Source: Mucidula mucida
Lineage: Eukaryota > Basidiomycota > Agaricomycetes > Agaricales > Physalacriaceae
NCBI GenBank assembly: GCA_015501055.1
Contig: JADNYV010000161.1
Coordinates: 1 to 64,000 of the forward strand
Reading direction: 5' to 3'
DNA length: 64,000 nucleotides
Part shown: positions 34,319-45,180 of the stretch, piece by piece
Position numbering within the stretch: position 1 is the first letter of the stretch
Layout: each line of letters begins with the position of its first letter
Translations under genes and position numbers: made by a program
The notes under the pieces: generated by a model
What the model saw: the letters and a program-made list of their open reading frames with translations, nothing else
What the model was told of the DNA's origin: nothing
The model's database searches: none

Positions 34319-37300
34319 ATGGCGCGCCCCAAAGCCCCAAAACCTCCTCGCACTGTCGATCTAGACTCGCCGCCCGCTTACCGCACTCGATCTAGAGTCC
34401 GAGCAGCACCTGCACCGCCCGCGCCGCCGCCTCCTCCTCTTGACGATTCCCCTGTCTTCATCCTGACGGGCGCCGATGGCTCTACCCCTCACACACCCAA
34501 GCGACCCAAACGCCGCGGCCGCGCTGCACAAGGAACAGCTCAGACCCCAATGGTTTTTCTTGACCGTGACATGCCGTGCAGACGAAGCACTAGGTTACGA
34601 GCAGCCTCTGTCGCGTTTTACCACGACTTCTGTGAGATTTCGCACATGCCAAACACATGCTCTGTTGTCCAAGGATGTCATTGCCTACCACACTGCTGGA
34701 TGAACGACACGTTTGAAGATCTGGTAGCTATCTCTTTCAACTGCATGAACGACACTGACTAGTTCAATTCCAAGATGCGCGTCGTGGAATACCACTTCGG
34801 CTTTCGCTACTCTAAATCTCTCAATCTAGATACTCGATGGAACATATTCCTCTGTAAGCTAATTTCAATATCTTCGAGTTGCAATGGAACTAATTTCAGC
34901 TTCTTTACAGTGAAATCTGACTTTCACAACTATCTGGACCGTAACGGACTGCTCGTTCTTCCTCTCGAGGGTATCCTGAACCTAGTGGAGCCCTTCGCTC
35001 TCAAAAATCTTGACCTAGATCTAGGGGACAAGATATTGTATACAACGGTACATTGGCTGACTTGATATCTGTGTTCGATTCTGAATTACCTTTTTCAGGC
35101 GCTTCAGATGCCCGCGACTGGATGGCCCTACATAATCCTTAACCTCGGCTTACCAGAATCGCACGTGATACTACGAAAAACCCTTGAGCGCGTGCAAGGC
35201 GTTTGGACGGATACCGGCAACAGTACCACATACAAGCACCCATTCAAAGACTTCCCTATCATACGCAGCCACGTCCATCCTTGTTTCGTTGTCCTCAATG
35301 CTTATAATAAACTCAAGAATCTCCGTAAATACCCCGCTCACTGGCCATCGCAACAGATGACGAAGACCAAGCATCATGAGCACTGGTAAGTAAGACTTGA
35401 ATTGATTCACATTTTGAACGTTCCTCAATTGAAGCCATTGTCACAGTCTAGCCTCGCTCTTCAAGCACGGCTGGTCTAGTTCAAGATAGAGTTAGCGGTT
35501 ACAGACTAGGTGTATGTACTAGGCGCTACCATCCGGGTATCGCCAACAAATTAATCGGAAGATCTCCTTCTCAAGCTCTTGAACACGACTTTCTTTGTCG
35601 ATATTCGGACTAGCCACGTTGGTTAACGCAATCATCTTTAGCGCGTACTATCTTTCCATGCGGTCGATGCCGACAGCTTCACCATATACGTGCCGTGTAT
35701 GGACTGCCTTACTTCCTTCCTTCCTCCCACGTCGACACACTTTTCTCACGGCTCCGTCGATACGCTGTGCGCTTGTACTTTGACCTCATCGCGACACATG
35801 ACGATTGCACCCCCAATCCGGCTAGCGCTCGTACGACGGGGAAGGGCGTGCGGCAGACTGTGGTTCAGGCAACTGTCCGGGCTGACTGAGAGGAAGTGAG
35901 CCAGACGCGGGCCAGGGTGCACGTGCACTGGTACTAGCTGTGCACTACCACGCGGTCTGCCCAAGAAACGGCGGGCTTGGAGGTGATTGACGTTGGGAAT
36001 TATCAATGTTATTATGCTGACTCCACGTAATAAGAAAGGAATCGTGCGTCTTATTTACTTGAGACTTTACTTTGGACACGTCTGTGAGCTGGATTCATAT
36101 AGAAAGCAAGGTCAGATTTTACAGTCAGGTCCGACAACTTTACCTGCAATCATTCGTAAAAGGAAGGGACGCGTGCCAATACGGTGACATCTCCACCCAA
36201 AGAATATCAGTAGCGCTGCCTTACTCGTGGCGTACGAGTCCCGACAATTACCAGGGAAGAGGACACCGGCGTGAAGTGGGTAGCCCCAAGATACATTCGC
36301 GTCGGATATTCCACGGTGGAATACCGCTGAGGAATGGGGATGTACCTGTGACATGTCGTGAGCACTGGAAATGATCTGCGTGTGGGAAGGAGTGGCCTAG
36401 CGGGCAAGTCTAAATGCCTTGCGAAGCAAGGGTTTCCGTCTACGTCAGACGAGGAGACTTTGTGTACTACGAGGGTGGTATTCCATAGCGCCTAGACGGT
36501 AGACTGCGCTTCTCTTCGCGTGTTGGAAATCAATGACCAAGTGTGTAGAACAGTGCTCAATCGAAAACCAATCATAACCCTATGAGGCGCGTGCTAAAAC
36601 CGAGTCTGTGTTCTCGTCTTCAAGTATCAGTAAGCGAAGTGGAAGCCGGCTCTCACACGAGCCGTCGAAGATGTCGTGATTCGGCGATAGCCAGACACTT
36701 GTGCCTTGATCACGTTATCGTATTTTCGTCTTCAACCACCATCATCCGCCGCATCATGCACGCCACAGGGCCTCTTCCTTGCCTCTGTCCCTTGAACCTC
36801 GTCAACATGAGTCAATGTAAAGTTCAGGTCCTTTGGTAAAACCCGTGCTACATGTTTTGACCTCCAATTAGCCACGCCATCAGAAATTTCGGCTTGAATG
36901 GGCAATGATTGACCCACCTAGGGACTAGACTAGTCTTTCACCCCAGTCAGACAATCTAACGGAGCATTACAGCTTAATGCACGCGTCGGGCACGATATAC
37001 CTGCCAGTCTGGGCGCGACATGGTGCTTCCAATTTGCACCGCACGGCCGCTGGGCACGTTACAACTCTCCATGCTCTAAGTATACGCGTCACGGCATAGC
37101 CCTTCGCACCATCATAGACACTTCGCTGAATATTAGTGTGCTCGTCATTATGGCATTGGTCCCCTTCTGGCGCATGGCTTCCCTAAGTAGACATCTTGAC
37201 GTTTGCGGATAAGTTGCCTCTCGTTGTACCTTCATTTCACCGCTCCTTCAGAACTCCTTCTAATTCCTACACTTGAGGTGATATGTCGTGCGCGGACTGG

Positions 37301-38203
37301 AAAAGCTCTCACTGGTGGCGAGAATGCGGCCGGAATCCACCGACACGAAAAAGAAATACGCAAGTAACATCTGCTTTGCTGTTTTGGTTCACGATTTCAT
37401 ACATAGCAGATTCTTCCCCCCTGGAATGACGTTACTTCGCATGTGCGAACTGCCTATGTTTCGAAAACTTCTATCACAAGATTGATTTCCTTCCATTATG
37501 GCATGCCAATTCAAAGCTTGACTACAGTACAGGATTTTCCACTCCGTGTACAGTTCGATGGCGGCGGAAATTCAAGTTTGTCGCACCACTTTGCTCTACA
37601 GACAGTATTCTTCACTGTCGACGTGAGGTTTTGGCTCACCTTTCGACCTCCACTTACCTCACCGGTTCCTAGTCTGTCATCTTGATTTTCGCGCACGTCT
37701 GTAACAACCAGAGATGCCCAAATCGTTCTAACGGGTGCCTGGCACGCCTTATTTCACTCACGGCGACGTATATGATGCATATTGCTTCGGGGATGGGCAG
37801 GTTCCTCGGCCTCCCGTTCCCAGAGCATAAGCGGTGTGCTAATCGTGTCGTTTATATTGCTAGCATGTGGTTCCGCCATGCCCCACCGAAGGACTTCCAA
37901 CCTGATCCCAGACTCACGGCAGACATGAGGAGATTAAATATCAGGGTACAGGATGAAATCGCTCGCGACGCCGAGGAAGCAGACGTTGGGAGACTCGCAA
38001 CGCCACCCCCGGAAGATGAGCCTTTATTCCTAGCAGCACCGCTTCTGGCGCGCGGGGGGGACGGAGAGGAGCGGCCAGAGTCGTCATCCGGTTCTGAGCA
38101 GTCCACTCCCTCCCGCAAGCGCCCAGCGGCAGGGCCATCCCGGCGGCCCGCGAACGCGTCTAGAAAACGCCAGCGACGGGGCCCTGGGCCTTCTAGCGGT
38201 TGA
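34319..38203 (+). CDS. HNH-nuclease-like protein, long (L) type, gene L2, with a 2.5-kb intron
   Basis: Exons 34319-34723, 34775-34853, 34911-35047, 35099-35385 and 37864-38203. Exons 2 and 3 have the same lengths (79 and 137 nt) as in L1. Core: FCEISHMPNTCSVVQGCHCLP, LDTRWNIFLL, KSDFHNYLDRNGLLVLP (H, N and H all present), and YPFxDFPIIRSHVHPC as KHPFKDFPIIRSHVHPC. The last exon (CMWFRHAPPKDFQPDPRLTADMRRL) aligns with WFEEDVPIGFKPDPR in L1. It is joined by GTAAGT (35386) and TGCTAAT...TTGCTAG (ending 37863), which is in phase but gives a 2,478-bp intron. The C-terminus is basic (KRPAAGPSRRP..SRKRQRRG). If the long intron is not spliced the protein ends at HHEHW. Confidence 0.65.
35386..37863 (+). 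other. 2,478-bp intron of L2, probably containing an insertion
   Basis: Donor GTAAGT, branch-like TGCTAAT about 27 bp before TTGCTAG. Every other intron in the window is about 45-60 bp, and L1 has no intron here. The interior has no convincing ORF, and I found no clear terminal repeats; TAGGCGCTA near 35520 recurs inverted near 36488, which may be chance. Confidence 0.5.
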
Positions 38204-38582
38204 CGAGGATGTGACTTTGATAGCTGGAACAGCGATGTAATATAGAATAATTGTAATTGAACGCGCTAGCAATAAACAAACGGTGAAGACTGTTAACCGA
38301 TTATTGAACATCGCGTAAATAAATCGTCATTTTGGATATTGACGTCTCCCCTCAAAAATGGAGGCTGACTGTCGAGGCCAATGTTCAAGTCGGTCAAGGG
38401 CAATGAATATTACCATCCGTAGGTACTCGGAGTGTCCAGTCGTACGTATTTTCAGCTGAACATAACGAAATGAAAAGGTCCATTAGAAAGTATGCATGTC
38501 GGTACAGCAACACCAACAAGACGTCAGACACTGTAAACCAATCAATTACAGGTAGTCTCCAAAGAAACGAGCCACATACAGA
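38204..38582. other. Intergenic 3' of L2 and of the secreted-protein gene
   Basis: Convergent spacer. From about 38466 onwards it matches the right arm (near 58640, inverted). Confidence 0.5.
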
Positions 38583-40245
38583 TTAGGCGCTCTGCGTAAC
38601 AATCTCCGCACTGGAAGAAGACACCTGTGTAGCCATCTCGGTTGTCGTCCGGGCGCGGGTGGAGACAGTGCTACTAGTCGTCCCATTCACGCCAGTGGCG
38701 ACTGAAGTAGCGGCAGTGAGGGTTACGACAGTCCTGGTAGGCGCAACGGTGACGGTGCTAGTAGTGCCCCCAATCGTGATGACGCTAGTGGTAGCGCTCA
38801 GAGTGACAGTCGTAGCGGTGATGGGGAATCCGACACTGGTGGACGTGGCGTTCGAGCTGTCAACCGTGGATGTGAGAGCGCCGGTGGCGAGCTTTCCGTT
38901 GCATTGGTTGAGCGTGATCGACGCCGCATTCGTCTGAGGGAGATGAAGGATGAGCATCATATATTGGGATGGCCATAGAGTCGACGAACCAGGACACATT
39001 CGGATGGGTGACGGTTACAGTGACCTGGAAGGAGAATGATGAGCGATCATCCTTCGTGAAATGAAAGCGGAATGAAGCTGACAGTCGCTAAACTCGAGGA
39101 CGCAATCGTGGTCCCGTTAGATACGACCTGGGATACAAGTCAGCTAGTGAACGGTGTTAGGATCAATGTACTCGCAGTCGCTGTCGTTCCGGTTCCGCCG
39201 AGCTGTGGTCAATGTCAAATGAATCGAAGGACAGAGAGAGCAAAGGCGACCAACAATTGAGGTGACTGTCCCGCTAATCGCAGTCGTAATGGGCGTGCCA
39301 GCGGCAATCGTCTACGATCGCAGCTTAGATACATCCAGCAGATTTCAAAGAAAGAGGAATTACCGTCGTCTAGGAGGCGGTAGTCAGAACATGTCCAACA
39401 TTAAATTGATAGCTACATACGATGGGTCCAGCGGCGACAGAAGTCTCGAATTCGCGCTGTAAAGAGCGATCACTCAGGCGCAGCACCAAACGCAAGAGGA
39501 GGACTTGCCTCTCCGAGAACAACAGCGCGAGTGACTGAGGCCAGAAGGAGTGAATAAAAGGCGGCGGAGAACAACATGATGATGACTGAAGCGAAAGGCA
39601 GGTAATGATGTATTCGCAGGTTATACACTCAACGCACACAAAGTAGGACGCGGTTAGTCCAGACCGTGAAAAGAACGGCGAGTCCGTAATGAATGAACGC
39701 ACTGCGGAGAATTGTGGCCTTGTACTCCTAAGCCTTCTCGCAGGCACAGGTATCGCAGGCATAACTTGAGGCGAGGATGACCGTTGGCCACATCCAAGCA
39801 CAAATGACGCTCTAAGAAGCCAAAATAGACTAGAGCAAGGGCAGTTGAAGCCGCTTTGTGTCAGAAAAGGTGATGTGCTTAGCGACGGAAAAGCAGATGA
39901 GCTGCGCCCAAGTGGTGGGCGCTTCGGAGAGCTGGCCGCTGAAGGTTATAGAGAAGCAATGAAACACGGTTTTGAGGCATTCGTTTATCAACGAATTAAG
40001 GAGTGGGAGAATCTGGAGCGCAGACAGTGAATCAAGTCTATGGTAAAAGCGCGCTCGAAGATGATCCTGAGCCGTTTAGACCGACCAGCACAAGGGGGTT
40101 TTAGACGCGCCCTTCGTCGTGATGCAGGAAGTAGATCACCGGGTATACGATAAACCGAACCGGGCTCATGATATTGCTGACATTCGGCCTTTTCGTCTTA
40201 ACATCCATCGTTCACTGAAATCCATAAAGATCGCCAAGACGGTAC
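38466..40245. repeat. Inverted repeat, inner segment of left arm
   Basis: Matches the reverse complement of about 56840-58640, including the secreted-protein gene and flanking non-coding sequence. The similarity then fades into satellite-like repeats on both sides. Confidence 0.85.
38583..39577 (-). CDS. Secreted Ser/Thr-rich protein, left copy
   Basis: ATG at 39577 gives a signal-peptide-like MLFSAAFYSLLLAS. Several short exons follow; a GC-AG intron (GCAAGT donor after VVLGE) is likely, then FVAAGPI, TIAAGTPITTAISGTVTSI, SNGTTIASSSLATVSF and VTVTVTHPNVSWF. The last exon runs from TNAASITLNQCNGK to the stop at 38583: a 100-residue Ser/Thr/Val-rich domain (TTSTVTVAPTRTVVTLTAATS), as in cell-wall or GPI-linked fungal surface proteins. 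No GPI signal is evident at the end (EIVTQSA). Exon borders in the middle are not certain. This copy keeps the last exon open. Confidence 0.5.
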
Positions 40246-40500
40246 GAAACGCGCATGGCATGCTCCCGCCAGAAAATCTGATTGCACAGAGCTCCTAAAC
40301 TCATACTGCCAGATCACGACTTTCCGAAGCACGAAAAGCAGCATGACTGCTACGTTCCGCTCGTCTTGGACACAACGATGAGTCGGATGTGCGCCCCATC
40401 ATTCACTTTGGCAGGCCTTCGCTTTCTTTTCATTTTACTGCCAGTAACATATTGAGGGACCACACTCTTTATGTATAACACTGTTCCTCTTCCACTTCAC
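39578..40500. other. Intergenic, inside the inverted repeat
   Basis: Promoter side of the secreted-protein gene and spacer. A 61-codon ORF at 39845-40030 (+) is only partly conserved in the right arm and is not claimed as a gene. Confidence 0.4.
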
Positions 40501-41260
40501 GCCGGATTATACAATGAGCGTCCTGTCTGTCGAGGCTACATATCCTAACGGATACACGTCCGTGATTGCAGAGGCCCAAACATTTTCCTCGTCCCGACAA
40601 TGGGCACACAAGGATATATGAGCATCGATGCGCGATTACTATACACCCAGCGTTCACTGCTCGTCGGGGACACGCCTCCTAACGAATACTATGTTCTACT
40701 CCCATTTGTCTTTTGAGTTGTTCTTGTTTCCGCGTCAACGCTGTTGTATTGACGCAATGGAGCTGTCTGCGTCACGCGGTCAATCGAGGACACGTATCCC
40801 GGCGGACGCGCGTCTCACTGCAGAGGAATAATCTGATCCTTTGTTTCCCACTGCCGTTCCTATACATTTCGGATTGCATGCCCCAATGAAGAGATCTCCC
40901 AAGTGCCTCTCCCGATTCACGCCCGACTCTTTAACACTACCGATCGAGGGCAGATACCCTACCCATAGTGAGGTAGACAACAGATTTTTCTTCCTCGTCG
41001 AGGCGAGTCAGCGCCAAGACGAACCATGCCGCCGAGTCGCCCCGGATCATGTGTCCTCTCGCTTTCGTCTACTCGGTTCAGTGTTCACTGCCGAGTTCTG
41101 AATCTTGCATGATGCATATTTTGAGATTTTGCTTCTACTACTCTTTCCACTCCCACCAGAACACTAAACAGTGTTTCTTAGATCCCCGATACAAAGATTG
41201 TACGAGTTTGAACTGAGCATTGTACTCCAATCACAAGGACACGTGTCCGAATAGACCATA
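40500..41260 (-). repeat. Degenerate satellite-like repeats, minus orientation
   Basis: The box GTATCCGTTAGGATATGTGG (read on the minus strand) recurs in degenerate form near 40545, 40680, 40795, 40955 and 41240, separated by A/T-rich tracts. The same box lies in plus orientation at 44480-45180 and 55700-56620. Confidence 0.55.
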
Positions 41261-41447
41261 CGCGTTCTATTTGAGGTCTGGCCCTGTTCTTGCCTCATTG
41301 TTGTATTGGCGCCAAGAAGGAGTGAAGCAGCAAGCTTGACAAATATGTCACACATCTCAAATTCTAGAGTGGGATTTTAAATATTGCAACAAAGTGATCG
41401 TTTAACGACTTGAGACGAAGCTGTTATGAATATCGTTGGAGTGGGCA

Positions 41448-41546
41448 TGCCCCGTGGCTGAGTTGGTTACAGCGTCCGACTGTTATCTATCTACTTCGAC
41501 GTCGGTGGCAATCGGAAGGTCGAGAGTTCGAGCCTCTCCGGGGCAG
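41448..41546 (+). tRNA. tRNA-Asn(GTT): tRNA-Asn (GTT) with a 25-nt intron
   Basis: Acceptor stem TGCCCCG/CGGGGCA pairs in all 7 positions. D-arm is GCTG-AGTTGGTTA-CAGC. Anticodon stem is TCCGA/TCGGA with loop CTGTTA...A. T-arm is GAGAG-TTCGAGC-CTCTC. The anticodon is GTT. A 25-nt intron (41486-41510) sits one base 3' of the anticodon, the standard nuclear tRNA intron site. Discriminator is G41546. The arm sequences closely resemble yeast tRNA-Asn. The first base pair U-A is unusual but acceptable. Confidence 0.88.
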
Positions 41547-41933
41547 ATACCATTGCAACCTTTGTTTTGCAGGGCCATCGTAAATTACATCTCTGATATC
41601 TATTGTCGACGCGCCAACTCTGGCTGCCCTTCCATTCCATCTTAAATAATGAGTCCTACATTTCATACCCATTGTCGTCGTCGTCGAAATCAACCGCTGA
41701 TTTACGTCACAGGATCCCCTTTGTGCCAACGTAATGCACATGACATGGCAGGGTCTTGGTTTCCTCCCACCACTGCGACGACGACAATAAAAAACGACCA
41801 ACAAAAAGACCCATTCGCCTGGGACGCCCAAAAAAAGACAATATACCCAACCGCCGCCACTCCTTAGCCTTTTACCGCCTGTGCTGCGAACGGACGATTA
41901 TACGAAACCTCTACTATTAAACAACTATATAAT
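41547..41933. other. Intergenic between tRNA and vezatin-like gene
   Basis: Promoter region of the next gene; (GTC)n-rich near 41675 and (GACGAC)-rich near 41782. No gene seen. Confidence 0.4.
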
Positions 41934-44330
41934 ATGGCAGAAGCTTTTTACGATGAGGAAGGCCCGATGGCGGGGTATCTGCGCGGTATGTAACGCGTTT
42001 CTTGAGCGCTACGGTGCTGGAGCTGATATGTGCTTTGGTAGACGCTGGAGAGGGTGGTATGCCGGGCGACTATGTTTCGCAAGACGAGGAGCAGGAGGTT
42101 GAGCTTGGATGTGGGATGGGATCTGGTTACGTTGCTATGGTACGTGCTGATTTCCCTCGTCGCGCTCAAGACCAATTCGTTAATGCCCATCTTAGCTTGT
42201 ACAATCCTTCCTTCCGAGTATCGCACGGACGCCGTTTGTGGAACGCTTCAAGTACGACATAATATCTTCGAACCTTCTATCGACGACACTTTCTACGCAT
42301 ACGCCGTACCCCAAATCGCCGACATTTCCTGGGACGATTGCTACGCCAAGTGAGACCAGTTTTGTGAGACGTAGACGGAGTAGTGGCGGAACGTCAGGCC
42401 ACCCGAAGCAGGACGAGGAGAATGCTGAATATTGGGTGTGGGCGGTAGGAATTGTGTTACTGTGTGCAGGATATTTTATTCTCGGCTTAGCAGCCTGTGG
42501 GTTTGCTTGGATAACTAGCGTGGAGGCTGGCGCGACGGAGGACATGCAGGATGTAAGTGGCTGCCATTCCTACACGTCTCGTCTGACTTTGTTTAACAGT
42601 CGATTGACGCGCTCAAAGAGCTTGTGTGCGCCGGTGATACTTGGGATTCTGTCGTTCACGAAGCACTCGGTATTCTGGAAAAGGACGTATCCAACCCACC
42701 ATCAGCAAATCCCTCTTCTCCCGGCATCACTCGCTCCCGGTCTTCTACAGCGAACAATACACCCCTGCGTGTAGCGTTACAATCCACGCTGCACACGACC
42801 CAGACCGCTTGCGACAACATTCGGCCGCTGTTTATTGCTCTGACGTCCCCGGACGAATTGCGCCAGCTGAGCGAAATGTATGCGCCTCCGAATCCACAGA
42901 GACCCGTGTCGTTGCCGACATTGACCAGGAAGACCGCGATGGAGGATAAACGCGCGACATGGGGCGGGAAACGGAGTACTTGGTACGGGACGCCAAACGG
43001 TAAACGAAGGTCAGAGTTGACATCGCTGCTCTCGCATTCTCCCAGTCGCAGTGCGCCTGTGACGCCTCTTCAGGAGGAAGACGAGAGCGACGATCCGTTA
43101 CAGGATGCGCGAACGCATGGCGACGTGTTTGGACTCGAGGCGCTGGATCTTCAACGCCGGCGACGAATGTCGTCGCAGCTGTCTCCGATGAGCCCCATTT
43201 TCATTCAACCACCGCGCCTTTCTGCGCTGCAGGCCTCTCTGTCTGCTGCGATATCGGCTAAACGGTATACCGCAGCGCATCTGCTTGCTCTGCGATTCAC
43301 GGACGAAGCATTGCAGGATTACTGGGAGGACGTGCGTAGTGTCATGTCGTTGCTCACTGGAGCTCTTGCAGATGCAGCAGCGCGCCTAGGTGAAGCTATC
43401 GCTGAACACGAGCAGGGTCAGGAGGAGCTCGGTCGACCGAGCAGACATTCCCGAGAGGTGTCGCGGGTTTGGGCGGAGCGTCACAGGCTGAGTGATTTGT
43501 CGCCGCCGAATCTGACTCTGGACTTGGACCTGGGCGAGACGGAGGGCTATGCACCCGTGCCGGGGCGGATGGCGCGCTTTGGGCTGCATGTCGAGAAGCT
43601 GAGGGAAGCGATGCGTGCTGCAGGCGGGGAGCTGGAGGGTGCGGTGGGTGCTCTGAAAGGGCACCGGCGTGTGCATTCGGACGCGTCGGATTCGTCTTCT
43701 GCGCCGCTGTTGCATTCTGAGACGGATACCACGGAGCCTCATGCTGCAATCCAGGCGTACGACCGGTTACGGCGCGAACTTGGTGTGGCGTTACGGGAAT
43801 GCGAGCGTGGGCGGGCTTGTTTGGTTGAAGCACTCGTTCCACCCGCGCCGTCATCGTCATCGTCTCGACCCTCATCACTAGGATCTGTGCCGAGCCTCGA
43901 CCATGGTCCTGTCTCAGAAGAAAGCATTTTGGATCACGAGCTGGAGGTGCTCGTTTCTACCGGTATCGATCATCCTATTCTTCTTCCCCGCGACGATGAA
44001 ATGGAGCTTGGTATCGAAGAGGTTTATGAGCACGATCTGGGCCTTGACAAGCCCTCGTGGACCCGCGAACGGAGTACAATGTCGAGGGAGGAGCGGATAC
44101 GTGCGGCGAAAGAGAATCGGGAGCTGGAGAGGGAGAAGGAGAAGGAGTCGCGGAAGCCGGTGGAGGTTGTGGAGGAGCTGAAGGATGTGATCTCTAGGGT
44201 GAAGGAGGAGAGGGAGCGTCGGCAGCTGGGGGCGCAGTATCAGCCGACTTTTGATGAAGAGCTGGAAGAGGCGACGCTGGCTTATGTGGATGAGGAGGAG
44301 GTGCACGCGGAGATTGGTGTCGCGTTATAG
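41934..44330 (+). CDS. Vezatin/Inp2-like membrane protein, copy 1
   Basis: Exons 41934-41985, 42042-42139, 42196-42552 and 42600-44330, all in phase; 745 residues. Order: acidic N-terminus (MAEAFYDEEGPMAG), LVQSFLPSIARTPFVERFKYDIISSNLL, two hydrophobic stretches around YWVWAVGIVLLCAGYFILGLAACGFAW, a helical region (DSVVHEALGILEKD; LSAAISAKRYTAAHLLALRF), Ser/Pro-rich and charged coiled-coil C-terminus (REERIRAAKENRELEREKEK). ERFKYDxISS followed by a membrane segment fits fungal vezatin/Inp2-like proteins, peroxisomal myosin receptors in yeast. The assignment is by motif memory. The whole locus is repeated at 53257-55536. Confidence 0.7.
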
Positions 44331-45180
44331 CCTTTCGTTTGAGTGATTTATTGGATACCTATATGCGTACATTACTATACTACTTGGCTTTGATTTACAT
44401 GCTGTGGATTTTTGGTTTTGTTTATTTCGAGTGTAGCTATAGTGACTGCTAGTTGATGCTAATTTATACTTGTGTTGAAAAAGAAGGATTGTCGAAGATG
44501 CGATGAGGATGTATCCGTTGGGATATGTGGCCTCCAGGTGTAGTACGACTGGCACTGATTATTGACTTCACTCGGGATACATAAAGGTATGTTACTTAAA
44601 GGCGTGTTAATGATTTCGTAGACGAAAGGAAGTGTGCGAGATGAGAAAAGCGGTGGAAGGAAAAAGACATCGCAAGTATATGATGTGGGCACGCATCCGT
44701 TCAGATATCTGGCCTTGAGGTAGTCATAGCAAGCAACATTCATCTGAGAGTGACCGTTGAGAGTCTCAACTGGTTGGCGGGGTGGCAGGGAAAAAATGCT
44801 GAGATGGAGTTGCACACTGGGGTTGTATCCGTTAGAATATCTAGCCTCGATCGGTAGTGTGAAAGTCGGGCGTGAATGCGAAGAGGCACTTGGCTGATTT
44901 CTCCACTGGAGCGCGGAATTTGGTATAGAGTACGTAGAAGGAAGAAAAAAAGGCAACTTTGCAGCGCACAGTGAGGCGCGCGTCCGCTGGGATACGGGTC
45001 CTCGATTGACGATGTGACATAGAATGCTTCGTTTCTTCTTGGCGTACAATACACCAGCGGTAAAAGGCAAAAAATGGACATCAGAAGACTGAAAGGAGTA
45101 GAATGTAGTATCCGTTAGGAGACGTGTCCCCGACAAGCAGTGCGATTTGAGTTTAATCGTCAGGTAACACTCGTGCAGTT
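41986..45180 (+). repeat. Direct segmental duplication, copy 1
   Basis: Matches about 53203-56400 in the same orientation at a constant offset of 11,206 bp through the coding exons. A handful of coding differences are seen (for example ARTHGD against ARKHGD). It includes 3' non-coding and satellite-like sequence, where divergence rises. Confidence 0.92.
44480..45180 (+). repeat. Degenerate satellite-like repeats, plus orientation
   Basis: Box GTATCCGTTGGGATATGTGG and variants near 44507, 44693, 44823, 44986 and 45109 (spacing 186, 130, 163 and 123 bp), alternating with purine-rich A tracts. A long minus ORF here is a by-product of the repeat. Confidence 0.6.

Noticed and set aside
27955..34319. 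Divergent gene pairs as a homeodomain (HD1/HD2) mating-type locus
   Set aside because: No WFxNxR homeodomain motif in any of the proteins; only the layout is similar.
36380..36460. tRNA-Ser-like TGGCCTAGCGGGCAAG
   Set aside because: No B-box and no closing acceptor stem.
43386..43878. Pro/Arg-rich minus ORFs opposite the vezatin-like gene (also 54592-55084)
   Set aside because: Shadow frames of a GC-rich coding exon, present in both copies because the plus strand is conserved.
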